From: Marivita geojedonensis
GTDB lineage: Bacteria; Pseudomonadota; Alphaproteobacteria; Rhodobacterales; Rhodobacteraceae
Direction of reading: 5' to 3'
NCBI RefSeq assembly: GCF_002115805.1
Contig: NZ_JFKC01000001.1
Coordinates: forward strand, 372,001 to 436,000
Length of the DNA: 64,000 nucleotides
Position 1 is the first letter of the stretch, and each line of letters opens with the position of its first letter. The notes below the pieces were generated by a model. That model saw only the letters and a list, made by a program, of their open reading frames with translations, was not told the DNA's origin and searched no databases. A program made the translations under genes and the position numbers. Shown here in pieces: positions 1 to 7,371 of the stretch.

Positions 1-1
1 C

Positions 2-940
2 GAAGAGGGAGGCGCAGTCCTCATCGCCGCTGGCTCGGATTTCGCCAGCGCCGACAGCATCTACCGCTCGCCGCTGTCCAGCATCATTCCGGCCGAACCC
101 ACCGCCCGCGTGATCGAACGCGGCTACCGTCCCGGCATCACCGATCTGGGCGACCGCCACCCTGTCACCTCCGGCCTTGCCGGGGCCGAGACCTGGGGCC
201 GCTGGATGCGCCAGATCGAGGTGGACCCCATCGGCGGCGACGTCGTGATGAGCGGCATCGACGACAAACCGCTGCTTGTCCTCGACCGCGTCGGTGAAGG
301 CCGCGTTGCGCTGATTGCCTCTGATCACGCCTGGCTCTGGTCGCGCGGCTTTGAAGGCGGCGGTCCGCAGCTCGACCTGCTGCGCCGTCTGGCCCACTGG
401 ATGATGAAGGAACCCGAGCTTGAGGAAGAGGCGCTCTGGGCCGAACCCACCGGCCAGACCATGCGCATCATCCGCCGCACGCTCGACGAGACCATCGGCA
501 CAGTGACGGTCACCCGCCCTGATGGCACTGAAGAAGAGATCACGCTGGAAGAGGTCACACCGGGCCGCTTTGAGGCGCTCTATACCGGACCCGAGATCGG
601 GCTCTACCGCCTTGCCGAAGGCGACCAGGAGGCGGTCGTCGGCCTCGGCCCTGCCGCCCCGCGCGAGTTCGAACAGACCATCGCCAGCGGCGAGGTGCTG
701 GAGCCGGTTGTGGACGGCACCCGAGGCGGCGTCCGCCGTCTGGAAGACGGCCTGCCCAGCATCCGCTCCGTCGGTGAAGGCCGCCCCGCCGCCGGCCGCG
801 GCTGGCTCGGCATCACGCCGCGCGAAGCGTTCGAGACCCTGGATGTGACCCAAACCCCCATGCTGCCCGGCTGGCTGGTCCTGCTGCTGGCATCCGGCCT
901 GATCCTCGGCGCGTGGCTGCGCGAAGGGCGCCGGACATAA
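2..940 (+). CDS. Membrane protein with glutamine-amidotransferase-like region, 3' part
   Basis: The reading frame is open from the left edge to TAA at 938-940, so this is the C-terminal 312 residues of a longer protein. The visible part begins inside a class-I amidotransferase-like or ThuA-like fold (strand segments such as AVLIAAGSDF and VALIASDHAWLW). A beta-rich region follows, and one hydrophobic helix (about PGWLVLLLASGLILGAWL) sits at the extreme C-terminus before a basic tail. This resembles the large alphaproteobacterial membrane proteins that carry a catalytically degenerate amidotransferase domain and sit near MoxR/DUF58 genes. That family assignment is inference. No function is proposed. 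Confidence 0.75.
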   Translation, partial: EEGGAVLIAAGSDFASADSIYRSPLSSIIPAEPTARVIERGYRPGITDLGDRHPVTSGLAGAETWGRWMRQIEVDPIGGDVVMSGIDDKPLLVLDRVGEGRVALIASDHAWLWSRGFEGGGPQLDLLRRLAHWMMKEPELEEEALWAEPTGQTMRIIRRTLDETIGTVTVTRPDGTEEEITLEEVTPGRFEALYTGPEIGLYRLAEGDQEAVVGLGPAAPREFEQTIASGEVLEPVVDGTRGGVRRLEDGLPSIRSVGEGRPAAGRGWLGITPREAFETLDVTQTPMLPGWLVLLLASGLILGAWLREGRRT

Positions 941-947
941 GCCATTG

Positions 948-962
948 TTAACAAAAGGTTAA
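948..962. promoter_or_regulatory. CtrA-type box TTAA-N7-TTAA
   Basis: TTAA at 948-951 and TTAA at 959-962 are separated by exactly seven bases (CAAAAGG), matching the full CtrA consensus of alphaproteobacteria. The left half lies in the 10-bp palindrome TTGTTAACAA (946-955). The site lies between two convergent genes, so no annotated gene is an obvious target. Confidence 0.35.
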
Positions 963-982
963 AGGGTCCGTTTCGGCCCTAT

Positions 983-1018
983 TGTTTCGCGCGCGAAACA
1001 TTTGGTCCGGATCGGACC
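983..1018. promoter_or_regulatory. Two adjacent palindromes, operator-like
   Basis: A perfect 18-bp palindrome (TGTTTCGCG mirrored, 983-1000) is followed by GGTCCG-GAT-CGGACC (1004-1018). Neither has a T-tract, so they do not look like terminators. A second GTCCG-N3-CGGAC copy lies at 44037-44049, in the gltD/uppP intergenic region. Confidence 0.4.
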
Positions 1019-1044
1019 CATTCTCAAATACGCGACACAAATAA

Positions 1045-1073
1045 AAAAGGCCGGTCCAACGAACCGGCCTTTT
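1045..1073 (-). terminator. Rho-independent terminator of the dsbA-like gene, probably bidirectional
   Basis: A 7-bp GC stem GGCCGGT/ACCGGCC (1049-1055 with 1063-1069) is flanked by A-tract and T-tract. The minus strand carries six T after the stem and the plus strand four. It sits in the gap between the convergent gene ends at 940 and 1093. Confidence 0.8.
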
Positions 1074-1092
1074 CGCACAAATTGAAGAACGA

Positions 1093-1776
1093 TCAGCCGC
1101 CCAGCCGCTCGTTGATGATTTCCTGAAACTCACCATAGCTCATGTTGGAATAGGTGGTGCCATCGATCACGAAAGACGGGGTGGAGCTGATGCCATGTTC
1201 CTCGGCATTCGCCTGATACCACTCGATCAGCGCCCGCGCCTTGTCGCCATTGCTCAGACAGGCTTCCAGTTGGTCGTTTTCGATCCCGGCGATCCGCCCA
1301 ATCTTGCGCAGCTCATCGGCAATCGCCGCTTCCGACCCCGCACGGGCCCATTCGCTCTGCGTGTCATAGATCATTTCGGTGATGCCAAAGAACCGCTCCT
1401 CACCGCCACAGCGCGCGACCAGCGACCCCCACAGACCGTAGCGGTCGAAATAGACCTCGCGATAGGTGAACTTCACCTTGCCGCTGTCAATATAATCCGC
1501 TTTCAGATCCTTGAAGACGCCCTTATGGAAGTTGGCACAGTGCGGACAGGTGTAAGACGCGTATTCGATGATCTCGACCGGAGCATCCTCTGCACCCAGC
1601 ACCATCTCCTGAACGGTGACGTCCGCAGCAGCACTCTCCTGCGCATTGGCCGCACCCGGCAGCGCGATGGCCTGTCCGTTGAGCGTCGGTGCCTGCGCAC
1701 CCGTTCCGGCAACCCACCATCCCGCGCCCGCGACCAGTGCCGCAGCAAGTGCAATTGTCGTCAACCGTTGTTTCAT
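1093..1776 (-). CDS. DsbA-family thiol:disulfide oxidoreductase, exported
   Basis: This is a 227-residue thioredoxin-fold protein of the DsbA/Com1 type, expected to act on disulfides in the periplasm. It has an N-terminal signal-like hydrophobic stretch (residues 5-25), the redox motif CPHC at 77-80 after the strand VEIIEYASYT, and a cis-Pro loop SSTPSFV near residue 200. The ATG at 1776 is preceded by AAAGGG at 8 nt spacing. It lies 32 nt downstream of the dciA-like gene on the same strand, so the two may be co-transcribed. A strong terminator follows. The exact subfamily and substrates cannot be read from sequence. Confidence 0.9.
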   Translation of the reverse strand: MKQRLTTIALAAALVAGAGWWVAGTGAQAPTLNGQAIALPGAANAQESAAADVTVQEMVLGAEDAPVEIIEYASYTCPHCANFHKGVFKDLKADYIDSGKVKFTYREVYFDRYGLWGSLVARCGGEERFFGITEMIYDTQSEWARAGSEAAIADELRKIGRIAGIENDQLEACLSNGDKARALIEWYQANAEEHGISSTPSFVIDGTTYSNMSYGEFQEIINERLGG

Positions 1777-1808
1777 TGCGAAACCCTTTGTTCTGTTTCC
1801 TCTGGGAC

Positions 1809-2321
1809 CTAGGTCCGATTTTGCGTTTTTGAATAGACGTTCGTGGCCAGACGTTCCAGCGCCGCGCGCAATCCGTCATCCTGAACCCCATCCGCCAGAG
1901 TCTGCGCCTCGGGCAGGATCGGCGCGGGCGTATCATCACGCGCCACTTTGGGGCGGTGATCGAAACTCACCTGCCCTTCCGAAAACCCGGTCGAGGCCGT
2001 CTGCGTGATCCGCACCTTGGAGATCGCGTTGTAGCCGTACACCGCGTTCACTTTTTCGCGCAGTTTTTCCTTCTGCATCTCCAGCATCGGCGCGTTCGCA
2101 CCGGTGGTCAGCAGCGTCAGCGTGGCACCGAAACCTCCCCGGCCATAGCGGACTTCGACGGGTCGGCTGATGGCGGCGATGTCCTCACCAGCGATCTCGG
2201 CCCAATGGGTCAGAAGCCGCGATTGCGCAAAGCCACGGGTCTCCGACGTCTTGCGGATCTGCGTCTGCAAGAGGCTTGATGTACGTTTGAAGCCGTGGAT
2301 CTGACCGTTGCGCGGCGGCAT
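1809..2321 (-). CDS. DciA/DUF721-family protein
   Basis: This 170-residue protein carries the DUF721 domain in its first ~110 residues (segment LLTHWAEIAGEDIAAISRPVEV and the following GATLTLLTTG strand), then a low-complexity C-terminal tail. DUF721 proteins of the DciA group are helicase (DnaB) operators/loaders in bacteria without DnaC or DnaI. Whether this member has that role is inference. An AGGGAG ribosome-binding site precedes the ATG at 2321. It is divergent from mutY by 61 bp and upstream of the dsbA-like gene, an arrangement I recall from other alphaproteobacteria. Confidence 0.8.
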   Translation of the reverse strand: MPPRNGQIHGFKRTSSLLQTQIRKTSETRGFAQSRLLTHWAEIAGEDIAAISRPVEVRYGRGGFGATLTLLTTGANAPMLEMQKEKLREKVNAVYGYNAISKVRITQTASTGFSEGQVSFDHRPKVARDDTPAPILPEAQTLADGVQDDGLRAALERLATNVYSKTQNRT

Positions 2322-2382
2322 GTTTGACTCCCTGTCTCGAACACTATTCTAGTGGCGCGGCGCCTGTGCAACCAGCCCACAA

Positions 2383-3456
2383 ATGAGACCCGAGTTCAAA
2401 GGAATGTCAGACTTGCGTGAACGGCCCGACCCCGCCGCGTTGCTGGACTGGTACGACAGACACGCCCGCCAGATGCCATGGCGCGTTGGACCCGCAGCAC
2501 GGGCAAACGGCGTCCGCCCCGATCCCTACCGCGTCTGGATGTCCGAGATCATGCTGCAACAGACCACGGTTGCCGCAATCAAAAGCTATTTCGAAGCCTT
2601 CACTACCCGCTGGCCCTCGGTCAGCGATCTGGCACAGGCCGAAGATGCCGATGTGATGGCCGCATGGGCTGGCCTTGGCTACTACGCTCGCGCCCGCAAC
2701 CTGCTCAAATGCGCACGGGTGGTGCATCATGATCATGGCGGCGTCTTTCCCGGCACCTATGACGGCCTGATCGCCCTGCCCGGCATCGGTCCCTACACCG
2801 CCGCAGCCATCGCATCCATCGCGTTTGATCTTCCGGAAACGGTGCTCGATGGGAACGTGGAGCGGGTCATGGCGCGGCTTTACGACGATCACACGCCCCT
2901 GCCCGCTGCGAAACCTGTGTTCATGGAATACGCCGCCGCCCTCACCCCGCAGGAACGACCGGGCTGTTACGCCCAGGCGGTGATGGATCTGGGGGCCACG
3001 ATCTGCACCCCGCGCAACCCGGCCTGCGACCTCTGCCCGTGGCGCAAGTCCTGCGCGGCATGGGAGGCGGGCACCGCCAAAGACCTGCCCAAGAAGGCCC
3101 CGAAGAAACGCAAGCCCACCCGGTTCGGCATCGCCTATCTCGCCCGTAGGGTCGATGGCGCATGGCTTCTGGAACAACGCCCCGACAGCGGCCTTCTCGG
3201 TGGCATGCTCGGCTGGCCCGGCAGCGACTGGGGGGATGCCCCTACCGAGGACCCGCCGATCCGGGCGGAATGGCGCACCCTGCCCGCCGAGGCGCGACAC
3301 ACCTTCACCCATTTCCACCTCCGACTGACGGTCAAGACCGCGCTCGTCCCGATGGACCGCGCGCCAGCGCGGGGGTTCTTTATCGAGGCCGACGCGTTCG
3401 ACCCGGAGAACCTTCCAACGGTGATGCGAAAGGCCCATGCTCTGACCAAGTCCTGA
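2383..3456 (+). CDS. mutY: A/G-specific adenine glycosylase MutY
   Basis: MutY removes adenine mispaired with 8-oxoguanine. The 357-residue protein shows the catalytic Glu in SEIMLQQTTV, the helix-hairpin-helix LPGIGPYTAAA, the catalytic Asp in VLDGNVERV, and a 4Fe-4S loop C-X6-C-X2-C-X5-C at about residues 208-224. A C-terminal NUDIX-like 8-oxoG recognition domain follows (GLLGGMLGWPGSDW). The length is normal. The start is uncertain: ATG 2383 lacks a clear ribosome-binding site, while ATG 2404 directly abuts AAAGGA. It is divergent from the dciA-like gene. Confidence 0.95.
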   Translation: MRPEFKGMSDLRERPDPAALLDWYDRHARQMPWRVGPAARANGVRPDPYRVWMSEIMLQQTTVAAIKSYFEAFTTRWPSVSDLAQAEDADVMAAWAGLGYYARARNLLKCARVVHHDHGGVFPGTYDGLIALPGIGPYTAAAIASIAFDLPETVLDGNVERVMARLYDDHTPLPAAKPVFMEYAAALTPQERPGCYAQAVMDLGATICTPRNPACDLCPWRKSCAAWEAGTAKDLPKKAPKKRKPTRFGIAYLARRVDGAWLLEQRPDSGLLGGMLGWPGSDWGDAPTEDPPIRAEWRTLPAEARHTFTHFHLRLTVKTALVPMDRAPARGFFIEADAFDPENLPTVMRKAHALTKS

Positions 3457-3535
3457 CACCGGTCTGCGTAACGTCAGTCTTGGTGAACCACCTCTGGTGC
3501 TGGTAAACTCAGTGTAAAAGCAGCACAGGCCTACC

Positions 3536-4678
3536 ATGTCCGACAGCACCCTGCCTTCCGACACCTCCCGGCTGCCGCTTCGTGCGGCCCTTCCGTTCTG
3601 GCTGTCGCTTCTGATGATCCCGCTGGTTCTCTCAGGTGCAATTCTAGGAGGGCTCTGGGTCGTCGTTCCGATCCTTGCCACATGGGGCGTGTTTGCAACG
3701 CTCGACGCAGCACTTGGTCTGGACACCGACAACCTCGATCCGCAGACAAAAGAGAGCGCGCTTTACTGGCACCGGATGATCACCCTGATCTGGCCACCGC
3801 TGCAGTTCATGATGATCTTTGGCCTGATCTGGTACGTCCCGCGCACCGAACATCTGAACCCGCTTGAGATCTATTTTGTGACCATCGGAATGGGCGTGTT
3901 GTCGGGCACGATCGGCATCGTTTACGCCCATGAACTCATGCACCAGCGCAATAAGCTCGAACGGTGGTTGGGCGATCTGCTGATGTGCATGGCGCTCTAC
4001 GGTCATTTCCGGTCCGAGCACCTGCTGGTGCATCACCGCCATGTCGGCACGCCACGCGACCCGGTCACCGCGCGCTACAACGAAAGCTTCTGGCGCTTTT
4101 ACCCGCGTGTGCTGCGGCAAAGCCTGCTCTCTTCGTTTCGCGCCGAACGCGAGATGCTGGGGCGCAAATCTCTGCCGTGGTGGCACAGCAGCAACCCGTT
4201 CTGGCGCTACTGGGGACTACAGGGCGCGTTCGTCGTGCTGGCCTTTGGGCTGGGCGGCTGGTTGGGGGTGCTGATCTTCGTACTGCAGGCCCTTGCCGCG
4301 ATTTTCCAGCTGGAGCTGGTGAACTACGTCGAACATTACGGGCTGACGCGGAAATACCTGGGCGACGGCAAGTACGAGCATGTCAAACCGCGCCACAGCT
4401 GGAACGCGTCACACAAGGCGTCGAACTGGTTGCTGATCAACCTCCAGCGCCATTCGGATCACCACTACAAACCCGACCGCCGCTTTCCGCTGCTGCAGAC
4501 CTATGACGAGGACGAAGCCCCGCAATTGCCCTATGGCTATCCGGTGATGACCTTCTTCGCGCTCTTCCCGCGCAAGTGGCGGACGATGATGAACCCTCGG
4601 GTCAAAGCGTGGCGCGAGAAGTACTACCCCGAGATCGACGACTGGTCCGCGTACAACAAGGCCCGGCACGGAGTGTAA
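3536..4678 (+). CDS. alkB: Alkane 1-monooxygenase (AlkB-type membrane di-iron hydroxylase)
   Basis: This 380-residue integral membrane enzyme hydroxylates terminal carbons of alkanes using electrons from rubredoxin. All diagnostic histidine boxes are present: HELMH (~132), HLLVHHRH (~161), NYVEHYG (~262) and LQRHSDHH (~302), with several hydrophobic segments before and between them. No rubredoxin domain is fused. A flavoprotein reductase of the right class lies 650 bp downstream, separated by an opposite-strand peroxiredoxin gene. The gene stands alone after mutY and is followed by two tandem palindromes that can act as terminators. Confidence 0.92.
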   Translation: MSDSTLPSDTSRLPLRAALPFWLSLLMIPLVLSGAILGGLWVVVPILATWGVFATLDAALGLDTDNLDPQTKESALYWHRMITLIWPPLQFMMIFGLIWYVPRTEHLNPLEIYFVTIGMGVLSGTIGIVYAHELMHQRNKLERWLGDLLMCMALYGHFRSEHLLVHHRHVGTPRDPVTARYNESFWRFYPRVLRQSLLSSFRAEREMLGRKSLPWWHSSNPFWRYWGLQGAFVVLAFGLGGWLGVLIFVLQALAAIFQLELVNYVEHYGLTRKYLGDGKYEHVKPRHSWNASHKASNWLLINLQRHSDHHYKPDRRFPLLQTYDEDEAPQLPYGYPVMTFFALFPRKWRTMMNPRVKAWREKYYPEIDDWSAYNKARHGV

Positions 4679-4690
4679 TCCGGCACCGGG

Positions 4691-4736
4691 CCAAAACTCT
4701 TCGAAGAGTTTTGGGCAATCCTTCGAAGGATTGCCC
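4691..4736. repeat. Two tandem 24-bp perfect palindromes centred on TTCGAA, terminator-like
   Basis: Palindrome 1 (4691-4714) has the arm CCAAAACTCTTC mirrored. Palindrome 2 (4713-4736) has the arm GGGCAATCCTTC mirrored. They share two bases and both are centred on TTCGAA. They fill the 65-bp gap between the convergent alkB and peroxiredoxin stop codons, so a bidirectional terminator role is likely. Confidence 0.8.
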
Positions 4737-4743
4737 GCGCAGA

Positions 4744-5232
4744 TCAGAGCTCGGCGAGCAGGGCTTCACCGCCCGAGATTTCGCAGACGCCCGGGCTTTC
4801 CTCGACGTGCAGCTTGGTGACCTTGCCGTCCTCGACAACCATCGCATAGCGCTTGGAGCGGGAGATCAGACCCGCAGGCGGCGCGGTGAAATCCATGCCG
4901 ACGGCCTTGGTGAACGCGCTTTCGGCATCGCCCAGCATGGTGATCCCGGCCTCAGTTGCGCCCGTGGCTTCGCCCCAGGCTTTCATCACGAAGGGGTCGT
5001 TGACCGACACGCAGATGATCTCGTCCACGCCTTTTGCGGTGAACTGATCCTTGGTGCGGATGAAGCTGGGTACATGGGCCGAATGGCAGGTCGGCGTGAA
5101 AGCGCCCGGCACGGCGAAGATCACGACTGTCTTGCCTTTGGCATGGTCGGCCAGCGACACCTGCTCGGGGCCGTCTGCGCCCATTTTGACAAGTGTGGCC
5201 TCAGGAAGGGTATCCCCCGGTGCGATTGTCAT
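4744..5232 (-). CDS. Peroxiredoxin, Prx5/AhpE-like redoxin domain
   Basis: This 162-residue thiol peroxidase reduces hydroperoxides. The peroxidatic Cys is Cys49 in PGAFTPTCHSAHVPSF (Pxxx(T/S)xxC), and a second Cys near the C-terminus (ESPGVCEISGGEALL) is a candidate resolving residue. The frame is open back to 5307, but ATG 5232 has a good GAGGGA site 6 nt upstream and gives the usual Prx5 length. It is convergent with alkB and divergent from the reductase gene, and might protect against by-products of oxygenase chemistry (inference). Confidence 0.92.
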   Translation of the reverse strand: MTIAPGDTLPEATLVKMGADGPEQVSLADHAKGKTVVIFAVPGAFTPTCHSAHVPSFIRTKDQFTAKGVDEIICVSVNDPFVMKAWGEATGATEAGITMLGDAESAFTKAVGMDFTAPPAGLISRSKRYAMVVEDGKVTKLHVEESPGVCEISGGEALLAEL

Positions 5233-5326
5233 CGTCTGTCCCTCGTTGATGAATTGCAATCTGGACGCTGTGCCATATAGGGTCGCGCGCAACGAGACCA
5301 ATGGCATTGTGAAAAAAGGTTCAGCG

Positions 5327-6538
5327 ATGAGTCATGTTATAGTTGTCGGGGCCGGTCAAGCCGGTGCGTCCTGCGTTGCCCGTCTCCGTGCCAAAGGGTT
5401 CGACGGACGGATCACGCTGATCGGGGAAGAGCCGTTTCCGCCCTATCAACGCCCACCGCTGTCGAAGGCCTATCTGCTGGGCGAGATGGAGCGCGACCGG
5501 CTTTATCTGCGGCCCGAGAGTTTCTATGCCGAACAGGACATCACGCTGAAGCTGGGGGCGCCTGTGACGGCGATCGATCCTGCCGCGCGGACACTGACCG
5601 TGGGGGATGAGGTGCTGAGCTATGACGATCTGGTACTGACCACCGGATCGACCCCGCGCCGTCTGCCTGCCGCCATTGGCGGCGATCTCGACGGTGTGAT
5701 GGTCGTGCGCGGCTTGCACGACGTGGATGCGATGGCCCCGCGCTTTGCCAAAGGTGCGCGGGTGCTGATCGTGGGCGGGGGCTATATCGGTTTGGAAGCT
5801 GCAGCGGTGGCGGCCAAGCTGGGGCTGAGCGTGACGCTGGTCGAGATGGCAGACCGTATTCTGCAACGGGTCGCAGCGCCTGAGACTTCGACCTATTTCC
5901 GCGCCGTGCACAGCGAACACGGCGTCGACATCCGCGAAGGCGTCGGGCTGGATCACCTGACCGGCTCCGAGGGCCGCGTGACCGGTGCGGTGCTGAGCGA
6001 TGGGAGCACTCTGGAGGTGGATTTCGTGCTGGTGGGTGTGGGGATTGTTCCGAACACGCAGCTTGCCGAAATGGCGGGCGTGCGGATCGAGAACGGCATC
6101 GCCACCGACGCGCAGGGGCGCACATCGGACCCGCATATCTGGGCGGCCGGAGATTGTGCCTCTTTCCCGATGAACGGGCAGCAGATGCGGCTGGAGAGCG
6201 TCGGCAATGCCATTGATCAGGCGGAATGTGTGGCGGACAACATTCTGGGTGAGGATCGGCCCTACGAGGCCAAGCCTTGGTTCTGGTCGGACCAGTATGA
6301 CGTGAAGCTTCAGATCGCAGGGCTGAGCACCGGCTATGACCGGATCGTCACCCGGCAGGGGGAGGACGGCGTTGTGTCGTTCTGGTACTATGCGGGCGAC
6401 AGCCTGCTGGCCATCGACGCGATGAACGATCCACGCGCCTATATGGTGGGCAAGCGGCTGATCGAGAGCGGCAAGTCGCCTGACTCGGAGTTGATCCGCG
6501 ACCCCGACACCAATCTCAAAGCGCTGCTCAAGGCGTGA
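5327..6538 (+). CDS. FAD-dependent ferredoxin/rubredoxin-type NAD(P)H reductase
   Basis: This 403-residue flavoprotein has an N-terminal FAD Rossmann motif (IVVGAGQAGASC), a central NAD(P)H motif (VLIVGGGYIGLEAAAVA), the second FAD motif IWAAGDCASF and a C-terminal reductase domain. It belongs to the family of ferredoxin or rubredoxin reductases that feed oxygenases. The frame extends upstream to 5051, but ATG 5327 (AAGG upstream, family-like N-terminus) is preferred. It overlaps rsmD by 4 nt (GTGA). AlkB at 3536 is a candidate end-user; the electron carrier is not in the window. Confidence 0.88.
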   Translation: MSHVIVVGAGQAGASCVARLRAKGFDGRITLIGEEPFPPYQRPPLSKAYLLGEMERDRLYLRPESFYAEQDITLKLGAPVTAIDPAARTLTVGDEVLSYDDLVLTTGSTPRRLPAAIGGDLDGVMVVRGLHDVDAMAPRFAKGARVLIVGGGYIGLEAAAVAAKLGLSVTLVEMADRILQRVAAPETSTYFRAVHSEHGVDIREGVGLDHLTGSEGRVTGAVLSDGSTLEVDFVLVGVGIVPNTQLAEMAGVRIENGIATDAQGRTSDPHIWAAGDCASFPMNGQQMRLESVGNAIDQAECVADNILGEDRPYEAKPWFWSDQYDVKLQIAGLSTGYDRIVTRQGEDGVVSFWYYAGDSLLAIDAMNDPRAYMVGKRLIESGKSPDSELIRDPDTNLKALLKA

Positions 6539-7107
6539 GGATCATCGCTGGCACATGGCGCGGGCGACCGCTGGCCAGCGTGGGAAAGGGCGATCCCGGC
6601 GCGCATCTGCGCCCGACGACGGACCGCGTGCGCGAAAGCCTGTTCAACATGCTGGCTGGCGGGCGGTTCGGTGATCCATTCGAGGGCGCACATGTGCTCG
6701 ACCTCTTTGCGGGGACCGGGGCGCTGGGATTGGAGGCACTGTCGCGCGGTGCGGTGTCGGCCGTGTTTGTCGATGACGGGCGCAAGGCGCTGTCGCTGAT
6801 CAAGGACAATCTCAAGCTGTTGCGCTGCGAAACGGCGCGGGTGATCGCACGGGATGCCACAAGGCTGCCGCCGTGTGACACGGAGCCCGCGACGTTGGTG
6901 TTTCTCGATCCGCCCTATGGCAAGGGGCTCGGGGAAAAAGCGCTTGCCGCTGCCGTTAAAGGCGGTTGGCTGGCCGAAGGCGCGCTGATCGTCTGGGAGG
7001 AAAACACGCCGCAGATGGCGCCCGACGGCTTCGCCCTTCTGGACTCGCGGCGCTATGGCGACACGCATGTGACCGTGCTGCGGTTTGGGGATCAGCCCAA
7101 TGCGTGA
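6535..7107 (+). CDS. rsmD: 16S rRNA (guanine966-N2)-methyltransferase
   Basis: This 190-residue SAM-dependent methyltransferase acts on G966 of 16S rRNA in the assembling 30S subunit. It has the N-terminal RIIAGTWRGRPL and LRPTTDRVRESLFNML signature, the SAM motif VLDLFAGTGALGLEALSRGA and the catalytic DPPY motif in VFLDPPYGKGL. It starts with GTG, which overlaps the stop codon of the preceding reductase, so translation is probably coupled. Confidence 0.93.
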   Translation: MRIIAGTWRGRPLASVGKGDPGAHLRPTTDRVRESLFNMLAGGRFGDPFEGAHVLDLFAGTGALGLEALSRGAVSAVFVDDGRKALSLIKDNLKLLRCETARVIARDATRLPPCDTEPATLVFLDPPYGKGLGEKALAAAVKGGWLAEGALIVWEENTPQMAPDGFALLDSRRYGDTHVTVLRFGDQPNA

Positions 7108-7119
7108 TAGGCTGCGCCT

Positions 7120-7293
7120 ATGACCACGTTTGTACCCACAGCGCAGGATTTCGCGCGGCCAAAGGACAGGGCCGCCGACACTGTGCGCCCACCGGGTAAA
7201 GGCGGGCCGGTACTGATGGCAGACTGTGTGACGCCCGTGGCTGGGGAAACGCTCTTGTCGCTGCTTTGGAAACGCTGGGATCGGGAAGACTGA
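7120..7293 (+). CDS. Small hypothetical ORF, 57 residues
   Basis: ATG 7120 to TGA 7293 encodes a 57-residue polar peptide with no recognised domain and no signal or membrane segment (begins MTTFVPTAQDFARPKD, ends WKRWDRED). It follows rsmD by 12 nt on the same strand with only a weak site (GATAGG). It could be a genuine small gene or chance. Confidence 0.35.
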   Translation: MTTFVPTAQDFARPKDRAADTVRPPGKGGPVLMADCVTPVAGETLLSLLWKRWDRED

Positions 7294-7322
7294 ACCAGCG
7301 CGGATGGTTCTTGCGTCAATGC

Positions 7323-7351
7323 AAAAACGACGCGGCATGGATGCCGCGTCG
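7323..7351 (-). terminator. Terminator of the TRAP binding-protein gene
   Basis: A perfect inverted repeat CGACGCGGCAT/ATGCCGCGTCG (7328-7338 with 7341-7351) is followed on the minus strand by TTTTT. It lies 20 bp past the dctP stop. Confidence 0.8.
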
Positions 7352-7371
7352 CTGGTGATAAGGACTGTGCT

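Noticed and set aside
2407-3732. 441-residue frame opposite mutY and the alkB start
   Set aside because: Spans two confident genes and their gap; composition is shadow-like.
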